Source of the DNA: Anaerolinea thermophila UNI-1
Lineage (GTDB): Bacteria; Chloroflexota; Anaerolineae; Anaerolineales; Anaerolineaceae
DNA length: 64,000 nt
NCBI RefSeq assembly: GCF_000199675.1
Contig: NC_014960.1
Span: forward strand, 1,054,001 to 1,118,000
Direction: 5' to 3'
The notes beneath the pieces are model-generated. The model saw only the letters and a list, made by a program, of their open reading frames with translations, had not been told where the DNA came from and ran no database searches. Shown in pieces: positions 1 through 8,051 of the stretch (position 1 is its first letter; the number at the start of each line of letters is the position of its first letter). Both the position numbers and the translations under genes were made by a program.

Positions 1-1
1 G

Positions 2-574
2 GCCTTAAACCCGGACCGGATGCTCGAAACCTTTCAACGCCAGATTTCCAGCCTTGGAGGAACGGAGTTTACCTGCGGGGGAATTCGAGTTTTACTGGCA
101 ACTGTGCCTTTCCTGCCGGTGCAGGCAATCAATTCCCTGCGCCGGGAGGTGGTCGAACGATTGCGCGCTGAGCGTCTGCGGAATTTCCCCCGAATGGCAC
201 GGCAAAGGGCTGAGGATGGGGTGCGCTTTCCGGCTGAGCGCTTGTCTTTCGAGGGAAATGTGTTGAACCGCCTGGCGCGCCAGTTTTATCTGCGTCATGG
301 CGTCAGGGAGATCGAATCTGCGGCGGAAGCCGGGCTGGATATGCGCGGCCGAAAGGTGATGACCACCCGTTTTTGCCTGCGTTACCAGTTGGGGGCTTGC
401 CCCAAGCAAAAGAATCCTGTGCGTCTTCCCGAGCCCCTCTATCTGGAAGACGAACTGGGAAACCGCTTATCCTTGCGTTTCCGTTGTGCTGAATGTGTGA
501 TGGAAATTTATTACGAAGGGAACGCAAGAGTTAAAGAGGTTAGCGACGACATTCTGTATCGAAAAGGAAAATAA
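2..574 (+). CDS. U32-family peptidase-like protein, C-terminal part (partial)
   Basis: The reading frame is open from the left edge, so only the C-terminal ~190 residues are present and the start lies outside the window. The motif RFCLRYQLGACPKQ followed ~35 residues later by CAEC matches the cysteine-rich end of U32 'collagenase-like' proteins. Characterised U32 members are mostly tRNA/rRNA hydroxylation or ubiquinone-hydroxylation factors that hold a [4Fe-4S] cluster with four cysteines, and the four cysteines seen here fit such a cluster. The exact substrate cannot be told from this fragment. The last 35 bp overlap the 3' end of the convergent lipoprotein gene. Confidence 0.75.
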   Translation, partial: ALNPDRMLETFQRQISSLGGTEFTCGGIRVLLATVPFLPVQAINSLRREVVERLRAERLRNFPRMARQRAEDGVRFPAERLSFEGNVLNRLARQFYLRHGVREIESAAEAGLDMRGRKVMTTRFCLRYQLGACPKQKNPVRLPEPLYLEDELGNRLSLRFRCAECVMEIYYEGNARVKEVSDDILYRKGK

Positions 575-1460
575 AATCATCGGTTCGTAATGCCAGGATG
601 CGGCTGTCACTTGCCCACTGGCTTTCATAGGGGGTTTGTAAGCCAATATCCAGCAGGAACTGCGCTTTTTCCTGAGTAAGGAGAACCCAGGCTTGATCCA
701 GGTCATCAAAGTACGCCACTTTCTTGCCATCCGGCGACCAGTTTGGAGAAAGCATGGGAGGATAGGTTTTCTCGTCGTAGGAGAGGGTTTTACGAGTGGG
801 AGAGAGCCGGTCGGCTTGATGGCGCATGGTTTCTCCGTAGGGAACGACCTGCCCACTGGAAAGATTAACGTCCAGCATTACGTCGCAATCTGCCCCGCAG
901 GAGGCAATAATGCGAATCTGATTCTCGGAGAGCCATTCCACAATTCCCTTACTACCGCTTCCGGAGGTAAGCGTGGCTTGCTCTCCCGGGAGAATATCCA
1001 CGGTTTGTTGGGTTTCCAGGTTGGTCACCATCACCGTATATACATTTTCGGGTTGACGAAGGGCGACAAATGCCAGTTGCTTGCCTGAGGGCGACCAGGT
1101 TAAATCCCCAAAAACGCTCGTATTTTCAAACAACACCGTTGAGGTTTTATAATCCGAACCGCTGGACAGAAGGATCTCTCCTGTGAACCAGATGGAACGC
1201 CCCTTGGGAGCAACGTACGCCAGTGTCATCTCTTCTGGATGCCATACCATCAGGTTGCCCTGTTGCTGATTGGTGCGGATGGGTTCGAGGGTTGCCAGCA
1301 GGCAGGAACGGTCGGGAATGGTCGGAAATTCCGGAGCGACAGAAGTGGGCAAAGGTGTAGCGGTAGGTTCTTGCGGTGCGGCTGGTGCAGGCAACCCCGG
1401 TACCAGACCACAGGCAGTGAGCAAAAAGAATACCAGCAGAGCAAAAAGTGCGCGTCTCAT
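540..1460 (-). CDS. TolB/WD40-like beta-propeller lipoprotein
   Basis: This 306-residue protein begins with a lipoprotein signal peptide ending in the lipobox LTAC (Cys about residue 17), followed by a Pro/Ala/Thr-rich linker of about 25 residues. The rest carries repeated blade-like segments such as LTWSPSGKQLAFVALR, LSPNWSPDGKKVAYFDDL and SQWASDSRILALRTDDF, typical of TolB-type six-bladed propellers that mediate protein contacts on the outer face of the membrane. It is the last gene of the coaE-cdaA-cdaR run, starting 23 bp after cdaR, so it is probably co-transcribed with it. No catalytic residues are recognised. Its start has little Shine-Dalgarno signal. Function unknown. Confidence 0.8.
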   Translation of the reverse strand: MRRALFALLVFFLLTACGLVPGLPAPAAPQEPTATPLPTSVAPEFPTIPDRSCLLATLEPIRTNQQQGNLMVWHPEEMTLAYVAPKGRSIWFTGEILLSSGSDYKTSTVLFENTSVFGDLTWSPSGKQLAFVALRQPENVYTVMVTNLETQQTVDILPGEQATLTSGSGSKGIVEWLSENQIRIIASCGADCDVMLDVNLSSGQVVPYGETMRHQADRLSPTRKTLSYDEKTYPPMLSPNWSPDGKKVAYFDDLDQAWVLLTQEKAQFLLDIGLQTPYESQWASDSRILALRTDDFIFLFDTECRR

Positions 1461-1483
1461 AAAGAAAGCGAATTTTCTTTTTT

Positions 1484-2737
1484 CTATCGTCCTGGAGGTC
1501 GAGGTGTAGGAGTTCCCTTGGTCACAATGACCTCAATGGAATTGGGCAATATCGACTCCACACGTAACGATTCCACCAGGACCTCAACGCGCGGCACCAG
1601 TTTGTAGGTGCCCGGTGTCACCCCTTCCAGGTCAACCACCACACGCACTTCTCCCGGCTTTAAGTTGTCCAGAGTGGGTAAAGGACCCGAGAGGATGATG
1701 GTTGCTGTCTTGGGAGCCAGTTGAGCGGAGAATTCTGGATTCAGGTTGATGACCTCGATGGGCAAATCACTCAGGGTGACACTGCCTTCGATAGCAGACA
1801 CACCGACAATCACACTCACCGTTTGGTCTCCAACCACGGTAATCCCTTCAGGCAGGTTCAGGGCTACCCTTACTTCCAGGTCGTCGGTGATGCCATTCAG
1901 GTCAACGGGGTTGGTTTCGACGTACCCTGGTAGGTTTTCTACCAGTGTTGGGTTACTGGCAAACACGGTCACTGCAGGTGGAGAGACCGTCAACGAGGTT
2001 AACCGGTAGCCACTGGCAACCTGCCCGGTGGTGACCACTTTGACCACCACATTGCGATAACCGCCGCGTTGGGAGATAGGTTGAACAACGGTGATTTCTG
2101 CCGGAGAAATGGTCAGGTTGCTTACCAGCAGCCCGTTTTCGTCCACTGCCTGCACGGCTAGATTGCGGGTAATGGTCTCCACGGCTTTGTTCAGGTCAAT
2201 GACCACCCGCAGGGTTTTCACCCGTTCAACCACCGACTTGGGACCGGAAATGGTTGCCCGATCCACGCTGAGAGATGGGATGCCGGCATCGTAACCAATG
2301 GCAGGTTCGCCACGCTGGACAACGCCAATGGGGAGCGTTTCGGTAGCCAGTTCATCGAGTTGAATGGATAGGGTTTGGGGAGAATACGAGACAATTCGCA
2401 CAGGCGCTTTATCAATCTGCACCTGGACGGGCAGGGTGTACTGTCCGGATGATAGACCTGATAGATAAATAAACGCCCGTACACTTACCTGTTCTTGCGT
2501 CAGTTTTTCCCATACAGAACGGGGTGCGCTGAGCCGCAGAGTCAGGCTGCGGGATTCCTGGGTGTTTGCAATCATGGCAGGATCCAGCCCAACGTACTCG
2601 ATGGTAATGGGGTAGGGGTAAGTGCGTACCTCTATAGGATCATTCGCGGTTACAGCAGACACCCACACGGCAATGGCAAGTGCCAGCGAGAGGAGAAATG
2701 TAGGAAGATATTTGAAGAATTGATTGAACAGTTTCAC
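1484..2737 (-). CDS. cdaR: YbbR-domain protein, CdaA regulator CdaR
   Basis: The 417-residue protein has one N-terminal membrane helix (residues about 9-30) and then tandem YbbR repeats, the architecture of CdaR, the extracytoplasmic partner that modulates the c-di-AMP synthase CdaA. I place the start at the GTG at 2737 because it overlaps the TGA of cdaA as GTGA and is preceded by GGGAGGAAC. The longer frame to 2770 would only add residues inside cdaA. The protein ends in a Pro/Arg-rich tail. The order cdaA-cdaR is the usual one in bacteria with membrane-bound diadenylate cyclase. Confidence 0.9.
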   Translation of the reverse strand: MKLFNQFFKYLPTFLLSLALAIAVWVSAVTANDPIEVRTYPYPITIEYVGLDPAMIANTQESRSLTLRLSAPRSVWEKLTQEQVSVRAFIYLSGLSSGQYTLPVQVQIDKAPVRIVSYSPQTLSIQLDELATETLPIGVVQRGEPAIGYDAGIPSLSVDRATISGPKSVVERVKTLRVVIDLNKAVETITRNLAVQAVDENGLLVSNLTISPAEITVVQPISQRGGYRNVVVKVVTTGQVASGYRLTSLTVSPPAVTVFASNPTLVENLPGYVETNPVDLNGITDDLEVRVALNLPEGITVVGDQTVSVIVGVSAIEGSVTLSDLPIEVINLNPEFSAQLAPKTATIILSGPLPTLDNLKPGEVRVVVDLEGVTPGTYKLVPRVEVLVESLRVESILPNSIEVIVTKGTPTPRPPGR

Positions 2738-3606
2738 CGTTCCTCCCGGGGACGATTTTGTCCCAACCATCCACGAAGCCAGTCGAGGAAAGTGGGAGGC
2801 GGCTGAGAGGGCAGGTAAAAAGCCATCAGAATATTCTCCAGCCGCTCACCGTCCAGTCGTCGAATCATTCTGCCATTGTGTGCCAGAGAGATTAACCCGG
2901 TTTCTTCGGAAACCACCACGGCAATGGCATCGGTGGCTTCGGAAATTCCCAGGGCTGCGCGGTGCCGCAAGCCCATCTGTCTTTCTGGAGAACGGTTCAG
3001 GATGCCGCTGGAGGATAATGGCATGACGCATGCAGCAGCCGCAATTTGATTATCCACAATGATGGCAGCGCCGTCATGCAAAGGGGTATTGGGATAAAAA
3101 ATTTGTAACAGTAATTCGGGGGTCACCCGGGCGTTAAGCGCTACACCGGTGGAGATGAATTCCTCCAGGGGGTCGTTGCGTTGTATCACAATTAACGCAC
3201 CGTGGCCACGATTGGATAACCGAATGGCAGCCGTGACAATCGCATGGATGGTATCCTCCAATCCCGGATAAGCGCGCATCTTGCCCAGGATGGGGGAAGA
3301 CCCGGCGCGTCCGAGTCGTTCCAGCCCGCGGCGAATCTCCGGGGCAAAGATGACCGGGATGGCTAATAACAATGCGGGCATAATCGTACGGATGAGCCAG
3401 GAAAACGCCGGCAGGTTTACCAGGCTGGTGAGCAAACTGAGGAAAATCACCAGCAGAATCACGCCCCGTAAAAGAATGACCGCTTGGGTTTCACGCACCA
3501 TGATTAACACAATGAAGATAATCAGGGTGACCAGTGCAATATCCAGCACACTCATCCAGGTGAGGCGCTCAAAGAGAAAGTAAATCTGATCTAACAGGTC
3601 AGTCAC
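2734..3606 (-). CDS. cdaA: Diadenylate cyclase CdaA (DisA_N domain)
   Basis: This 290-residue membrane enzyme condenses two ATP into the second messenger c-di-AMP. Three hydrophobic segments fill residues about 17-85, followed by the DAC (DisA_N) catalytic domain with the signature PLHDGAAIIVDNQI (DGA motif) and the RHRAALGISEATDAI motif (RHR). Length and layout match CdaA of monoderm bacteria. The start is GTG at 3606, which gives the usual short amphipathic lead before the first helix; the Shine-Dalgarno is poor, so translation may be coupled to coaE, which ends 7 bp upstream. It overlaps cdaR by 4 bp. Confidence 0.94.
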   Translation of the reverse strand: MTDLLDQIYFLFERLTWMSVLDIALVTLIIFIVLIMVRETQAVILLRGVILLVIFLSLLTSLVNLPAFSWLIRTIMPALLLAIPVIFAPEIRRGLERLGRAGSSPILGKMRAYPGLEDTIHAIVTAAIRLSNRGHGALIVIQRNDPLEEFISTGVALNARVTPELLLQIFYPNTPLHDGAAIIVDNQIAAAACVMPLSSSGILNRSPERQMGLRHRAALGISEATDAIAVVVSEETGLISLAHNGRMIRRLDGERLENILMAFYLPSQPPPTFLDWLRGWLGQNRPREER

Positions 3607-3612
3607 GGTTTT

Positions 3613-4758
3613 CTATATTGGGCGCAGCACGCGGTCTGCTCTGAGTTGTTTGAAAAACAGGGTGGTTCCAGGGCGCAGAGATTCCACAGCGGCTTCCTGC
3701 CATGCAGAAACACCTAATGTCTGTGGGGTGCGCTTCTCATACCCCAGAGGCTTCCAAAGCGATTCCTGAGCCAGTTCGGGCGGAGCAAAGATAAGCGAGG
3801 CTTCACACTGCAGGTTGCGGGAAGAGCGTTCCATTTCCTCAATCAACGGGGGAAGTACATCCGATGCCGGTAAGGAAGTGTCCAGAAGAATATCCACTGT
3901 GCGGGCAACCAGATTTTCCACCTGCCATCCCAGCAATCCACCCGGCTGATTGCCCACCCGCAAAATCAAAAAGGCTTTTTCCCCAAACGCTGCCATGACA
4001 TCTTCCCGTGTCACGGGTTTGGCTGGTTTGCGCAAGCGGTTGATTAAACCAGCAATGTCCTCGGAATCTTTGGGCTTTCCGCGAGAGACTGTGATTTCCC
4101 CCTGAGGAACTGCCCGGCGTGGCTGGGTGTGCGCTTCCTGAGCGGCTTCCAGTGTTTGCGGCACCAGGCGTTTCCACGCCGCCATAACCTGTTTCCAGGT
4201 CTCTTCGAACGAGCCATCATTGCGGATGACTACCGTTGCCGCACCGATTTTTTGTTCCTGTGGGGGTTGGGCGGCAATGCGTTGACGGGCCTCTGCTTCG
4301 CTCATCTTACGATACTGCATTAACCGCGCCAGTTGGATTTCCGGTGGGGTATAAGTCACCCATACACTGTCACAGGTTTTGTTAAGCCCGGCTTCGAGTA
4401 GTTTAATGGCTTCAATGACAATCACTTTTTGAGAAGAGCGCTGTACCAACCATTCGATGCCCTGCCTTACCAGCGGATGGATGATATTTTCCAGGCGTGC
4501 CAGGGCTTCGCCATCCGCAAAAACCACCCGCGCCAGTTTGGCTCGGTCAATTTCCCCATCAGGGGTGAGAATCCAGCGCCCAAAGTGATCAATGACGGGC
4601 TGATACCCTGGTGCCCCTTTGGCGATGGCACGATGCGCCAGAGCGTCGGCATCGATGCCGTAGGCTCCCAGATGTTCCAGCATGCGCCGGACAACGCTTT
4701 TGCCGGTGCCGATATTTCCGGTCAGTCCAATCACATATTTGCCGGGCCAACTGCTCAC
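3613..4758 (-). CDS. coaE: Dephospho-CoA kinase CoaE with an extra C-terminal GNAT-like domain
   Basis: Residues 1 to about 200 are dephospho-CoA kinase, the last step of CoA synthesis: P-loop GLTGNIGTGKS near residue 10, the GIDADALAH substrate motif and the lid-region helices are present. About 175 further residues follow after a charged linker and look like a GNAT-type fold (motif LLGWQVENLVARTVDILL, closing KPLGYEKRTPQ), although the acetyl-CoA pyrophosphate loop is not obvious. Standalone CoaE is about 200 residues, so this is a fusion. I choose the GTG at 4758 because GGAGG lies 5 bases upstream. It opens the c-di-AMP operon from the promoter at 4807-4835. Confidence 0.88.
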   Translation of the reverse strand: MSSWPGKYVIGLTGNIGTGKSVVRRMLEHLGAYGIDADALAHRAIAKGAPGYQPVIDHFGRWILTPDGEIDRAKLARVVFADGEALARLENIIHPLVRQGIEWLVQRSSQKVIVIEAIKLLEAGLNKTCDSVWVTYTPPEIQLARLMQYRKMSEAEARQRIAAQPPQEQKIGAATVVIRNDGSFEETWKQVMAAWKRLVPQTLEAAQEAHTQPRRAVPQGEITVSRGKPKDSEDIAGLINRLRKPAKPVTREDVMAAFGEKAFLILRVGNQPGGLLGWQVENLVARTVDILLDTSLPASDVLPPLIEEMERSSRNLQCEASLIFAPPELAQESLWKPLGYEKRTPQTLGVSAWQEAAVESLRPGTTLFFKQLRADRVLRPI

Positions 4759-4806
4759 ACAGTCCTCCAATGGGGAATAATGAAAGAATTATGCGGATGC
4801 TTTTTG

Positions 4807-4835
4807 ATTTTAGCCTTGCCTCTCTGGAATGTCAA
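4807..4835 (-). promoter_or_regulatory. Sigma-70-type promoter for coaE-cdaA-cdaR
   Basis: Read on the minus strand, a perfect -35 TTGACA (4835-4830) is followed after 17 bases by -10 TAAAAT (4812-4807), about 50 bases before the coaE start. It is the best-matching promoter in the left part of the window. Confidence 0.75.
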
Positions 4836-4882
4836 ATCAGCGCAGCCAGAAACCACACCTATTTTTCAAGTCTCTGGATAAT

Positions 4883-4911
4883 TTGATTGTATCTCCAAAT
4901 CTTCGTAAAAC
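4883..4911 (+). promoter_or_regulatory. Possible promoter for the DUF4870 gene
   Basis: TTGATT (4883-4888), 17-base spacer, TAAAAC (4906-4911), about 65 bases before the start at 4978. It is a moderate match only. The remainder of the 4759-4977 gap shows nothing else recognisable. Confidence 0.4.
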
Positions 4912-4977
4912 TTTTTAGAACCTGCAACTTCTCCCCGAAACATACGTAGACTTCCATAGAAGAAACGGAGGTTTACC

Positions 4978-5403
4978 ATGACAGAACAAACAAACGTTGT
5001 GATTCCTACGTCCAGTGAAGAACGCACCTGGGCAATGCTGGCTCACTTAAGTGTGTTAATTAATCTTGTCACCGGCTTGCTGGGTCCGGTGGTGGCTCTG
5101 GTCATTTACCTGTCCTATAAAGACCGTTCCCGTTATGTGGCTTACCATGCCCTGCAATCGCTGGTATTGCAACTGGTTGCCTGGGTTGGATTTGGCGCGG
5201 TGACAGGGATAATGTGGGGAATTGTGGGAGCTTTAAGTGCTATTCTGATTGGCTTGTGCCTGATTCCTTTCGCCTGCGCGGTCACTCTGGTGCCTCTGGC
5301 AGTGCCGGTGTACGGTATTGTAGCCGCTATTGAGACCAGCCAGGGGCGCGATTTCCGTTACTGGCTGATTGGCGATTGGGTGCGGAGTACGCTGGAAGGG
5401 TAA
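4978..5403 (+). CDS. DUF4870 (Tic20-like) membrane protein
   Basis: A 141-residue protein with the DUF4870 pattern: a polar N-terminus with ERTWAMLAHLSVLINL, a first helix ending before YLSYKDRSRYVAYHALQSLV, then two further hydrophobic segments and a short polar end. The family is widespread and functionally uncharacterised, distantly resembling Tic20 translocon components. ACGGAGG sits 7 bases before the ATG. It is followed 39 bp downstream by a CPBP-family gene and both end at the terminator at 6322-6370, so the two are probably one transcript. Confidence 0.88.
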   Translation: MTEQTNVVIPTSSEERTWAMLAHLSVLINLVTGLLGPVVALVIYLSYKDRSRYVAYHALQSLVLQLVAWVGFGAVTGIMWGIVGALSAILIGLCLIPFACAVTLVPLAVPVYGIVAAIETSQGRDFRYWLIGDWVRSTLEG

Positions 5404-5442
5404 TCTTCCCCTGTAGCATAAATGAATTCGGGGAAAGGAACG

Positions 5443-6297
5443 ATGATGATGTCACCAAAGCAAAAGATTATCCTTTTTCTTGTGTTGACTTTCCTGTTCA
5501 GCGGGGTGTTTTATGCGCTCATCCTGACTTCTGGAAATCTGGAAGGCTGGACGCTTGCCCTGATGTGGTGTCCGGGAATTGCCGCATTGATCACCCAGTG
5601 GGTGTCTCACAAAAACCTTCGCGGTTTGGGGTGGCGTCTGAGACCCTGGCGTTTCCTGTTGCTCGGTTATGGCTTGCCTATTTTGTACGGTTTGCTCGTG
5701 TATGGCGTGGTCTGGGCAAGCGGTGCGGCTCCCTTCAAGGGGCAAGAAATGGCGCAGGACATGGCGGCTCAGATGGGCACGTCGGTGAACACCACAGGTT
5801 TCCTGGTGAATTATGTGGTCATGATGGGAACACTGGGTATGCTGGGTTCGATATTCGCTGCTTTGGGAGAAGAGATTGGCTGGCGCGGGTTGCTTGTCTC
5901 GGAGTTGGCGCGTCTCACCTCATTTCCCGGGGCGGCGTTGATCAGCGGAGCAATTTGGGCACTCTGGCATTTTCCCTTGATTTTGTTTTCAGAATACAAC
6001 AATGCTGGAGCGCCGCGCTGGCTGGGGATGATTTTCTTCACCGTGATGGTGCTTGGCATCAGTTTTGCTCTTGCCTGGATGCGTCTCAAGTCGGGAAGTT
6101 TTTGGGGTGCGGTGATTTTACATGCCAGCCACAATATTTTCATTCAGGGCGTGTTCACACCGCTCACCGGACAGTCTGCGCTCAGTCCTTACCTGATTGA
6201 CGAATTTGGGGTTGGGCTGGCTCTGGTGGGCTTGGCGCTTATCCTGATTTTCTGGAGCAAACGCGCCGAGGTAGAGCAAGCCCCTACACCTTCGTGA
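5443..6297 (+). CDS. CPBP-family intramembrane metalloprotease
   Basis: This 284-residue polytopic protein carries the CPBP/Abi (type II CAAX protease) motifs: EEIGWRG (EExxxR), then WHFPLILF (HxxxF) and a later ASHN histidine, which together form the membrane-buried metal site. It has about eight hydrophobic segments. The start is placed at the first of three successive ATGs (5443) behind GGGAAAGGAAC; an in-frame ATG at 5422 has no ribosome binding site. In bacteria such proteins act in bacteriocin immunity, membrane-protein processing or unknown roles. No partner gene here reveals the substrate. Confidence 0.88.
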   Translation: MMMSPKQKIILFLVLTFLFSGVFYALILTSGNLEGWTLALMWCPGIAALITQWVSHKNLRGLGWRLRPWRFLLLGYGLPILYGLLVYGVVWASGAAPFKGQEMAQDMAAQMGTSVNTTGFLVNYVVMMGTLGMLGSIFAALGEEIGWRGLLVSELARLTSFPGAALISGAIWALWHFPLILFSEYNNAGAPRWLGMIFFTVMVLGISFALAWMRLKSGSFWGAVILHASHNIFIQGVFTPLTGQSALSPYLIDEFGVGLALVGLALILIFWSKRAEVEQAPTPS

Positions 6298-6321
6298 GTA
6301 AGGCTTCTTTCGTGGATAGAG

Positions 6322-6370
6322 AATCACCCTTCACGCAGTGGGCGTTGCCTGCCCTGAAGGGTGATTTTTT
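6322..6370 (+). terminator. Rho-independent terminator after the CPBP gene
   Basis: A 12-bp perfect stem (AATCACCCTTCA at 6322-6333 with TGAAGGGTGATT at 6355-6366) is followed by a run of six T on the plus strand. It also covers the last codons of the opposing small gene at 6331. Confidence 0.85.
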
Positions 6371-6636
6371 GCTTCCGGATCGGGGATTTCCCGACCGGCA
6401 GCGACCAGCATGGCATGGGCTTCATCCAGAAGGCTTTCCAGCCGGCTTAGGTCGTCAGGGCGAAACGCCGCTTTCCCAAGGCGGACTTTCTCCAGGCGTT
6501 CAATGATTCGCCAAAGTGACCCCCGCACCCCGCTGGACTGATGCGCCCAGTAGGAATCGGCGGAGATGCGTTCCAGACGTCGCACCACTTCGCGTGCTTG
6601 CTCGAGTCGAAGTTCCAGCCAGTATTCCTTGTCCAT
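6331..6636 (-). CDS. Small hypothetical protein, predicted helical
   Basis: A 101-residue charged protein, mostly alpha-helical by composition (EYWLELRLEQAREVVRRLER, LSRLESLLDEAHAMLVAAG), with no recognised domain. I place the start at the ATG at 6636 because GCAGGA lies 7-8 bases upstream; a GTG at 6657 would add seven residues. It is the last gene of the leftward MoxR/DUF58 operon, 29 bp after the isomerase gene. Its function is unknown. Confidence 0.65.
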   Translation of the reverse strand: MDKEYWLELRLEQAREVVRRLERISADSYWAHQSSGVRGSLWRIIERLEKVRLGKAAFRPDDLSRLESLLDEAHAMLVAAGREIPDPEAKNHPSGQATPTA

Positions 6637-6665
6637 TTGCATTTCCTGCAATCTCACCTTACCCG

Positions 6666-7499
6666 TTACAGGGAAAGCCCTTCTTCTGCGGCAACCTGCC
6701 GGAGATACTGCGCGGCAAGCAGATAATCCTGTTCTTCAGTCATGTGTTCCAGCATCAGCGGTACATCCTGAGGTAAGCGGCTGGCTTCCCGCAGAAAGGT
6801 ACGGTAATCCAGTCCGCCCAAACCGGGACGTACCTCGTCCAGATGAGTGGTCAACTGGGGACGCAGGAGGATATCCTTGGCATGACAGGATTTGACCCAT
6901 GGCCCTAAGCGCTCGAAACAATCTTTCAACAGGCGTGAGTTTTCAAAATATCGTTGGGGACTGTTGATGAGGTTCACCGGATCAAGATGCACCCCAAACA
7001 TCGGTCGGTCAATTGCACGAATCAGGTCTAAATAATGATCGACTGAATCGGGATACATCCAGGGCATGGGTTCAAGGGTATAGAACGCCCGGCGCGGTTT
7101 CACGCTGTCCAGAATCTCGCGCACAGTGGCTACAATCATTTCAAACGTTTCTGGCGTCAAGTTGCGCGGGTCAGGGGCATCCCACTTTTCCCCGCGGGAA
7201 CCGGCGATGTTCACGGCGCATAGTGCTCCAATTTCATCCGCCAGCGCCAGAGCCTGTTTGCATAACTTCAAGGCTTCCTGGCGTTCCTCTTGGTTGGAAC
7301 TGAGCGGGTTGCTCCATGCACCAACTTCGGCAATGATCAAATGAGCCTGACGGGTAGCATGCTTGAATGCGCGAATCACCTCGTGGGGGGCGTCTATCCC
7401 CACCGGGCAGTAAGCGGCACGGTAGCCATACCTCTGAACAAGGGTGACCCATTCTTCAGGGCTGTGATAAGGTTGAAAAAGGGGACCTCCCAACCGCAT
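6666..7499 (-). CDS. Sugar phosphate isomerase/epimerase-like TIM barrel protein
   Basis: 277 residues with the AP-endonuclease-2/xylose-isomerase-like TIM barrel pattern. Putative metal ligands sit at strand ends: Glu in YTLEPMPWMYP, Asp/His in FGVHLDPVNL, His in WVKSCHAKDI and Glu in PLMLEHM. Family members isomerise or epimerise sugars and polyols, such as inosose or tagatose derivatives, but the substrate is not readable from sequence. GAGGAATAAACT precedes the ATG. It starts 3 bp after the upstream membrane-protein gene, so it is in the operon, although its metabolic link to MoxR/DUF58 is unclear. Confidence 0.85.
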   Translation of the reverse strand: MRLGGPLFQPYHSPEEWVTLVQRYGYRAAYCPVGIDAPHEVIRAFKHATRQAHLIIAEVGAWSNPLSSNQEERQEALKLCKQALALADEIGALCAVNIAGSRGEKWDAPDPRNLTPETFEMIVATVREILDSVKPRRAFYTLEPMPWMYPDSVDHYLDLIRAIDRPMFGVHLDPVNLINSPQRYFENSRLLKDCFERLGPWVKSCHAKDILLRPQLTTHLDEVRPGLGGLDYRTFLREASRLPQDVPLMLEHMTEEQDYLLAAQYLRQVAAEEGLSL

Positions 7500-7502
7500 A
7501 GT

Positions 7503-8051
7503 TTATTCCTCTTCTCGCGATTCTTCTGGAAAAGGTGAAGCCCCGGGTGTGCGCTGTGGCGCAGGAGCTATCCGGGTAATCAGTGCCCAGAAGATCACCA
7601 ACAGAGCCATTCCCAGGATAAAGGCAAGAAAGAATCCCAGACGAAAATGGATGGACAACCCCAATACACCCAAAACCGTTCCACCCGCAAGGGTGAGTCC
7701 CAGGCGACTCAGGTGATGCTGTTCAAAGCGGTACAGCACAACCGGCTCTTTCAGAACAGTGATTCGGTTCATGAAAGCGTGCAAATCCCAACTGGCTAAA
7801 CCGCTGACCACAGAGAGCAGTGCCAGGAATGGAGAGATGCCGAAAAGCGGGAGCAGGGCATTTTCCATGCACATCAGCAAAAAGAAGGCCGGCGTGCTCC
7901 AGGGGATTTCTTTCAAAGTCAGCCCCAGCCATAGGACTCCCATAATCAGGTTCAATCCGACTGCAGGATACATCCCCTGCAAAGCAAATCCCATTGCGGG
8001 AAAGAGCACCGTGAGGCAGATGGAGAAGAACAGCAGGTTACGGGTTTTCAT
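7503..8051 (-). CDS. Hypothetical membrane protein
   Basis: 182 residues with several hydrophobic segments (NLLFFSICLTVLFPAMGFAL, GLNLIMGVLWLGLTL, and two more near the C-terminus) and a Pro/Glu-rich cytoplasmic tail. The start is the ATG at 8051, which overlaps the stop of the DUF58 gene as ATGA; the frame extends further upstream only inside that gene. I recognise no family. Its place directly behind MoxR-DUF58 suggests a membrane partner of that module, which is inference from context. Confidence 0.75.
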   Translation of the reverse strand: MKTRNLLFFSICLTVLFPAMGFALQGMYPAVGLNLIMGVLWLGLTLKEIPWSTPAFFLLMCMENALLPLFGISPFLALLSVVSGLASWDLHAFMNRITVLKEPVVLYRFEQHHLSRLGLTLAGGTVLGVLGLSIHFRLGFFLAFILGMALLVIFWALITRIAPAPQRTPGASPFPEESREEE

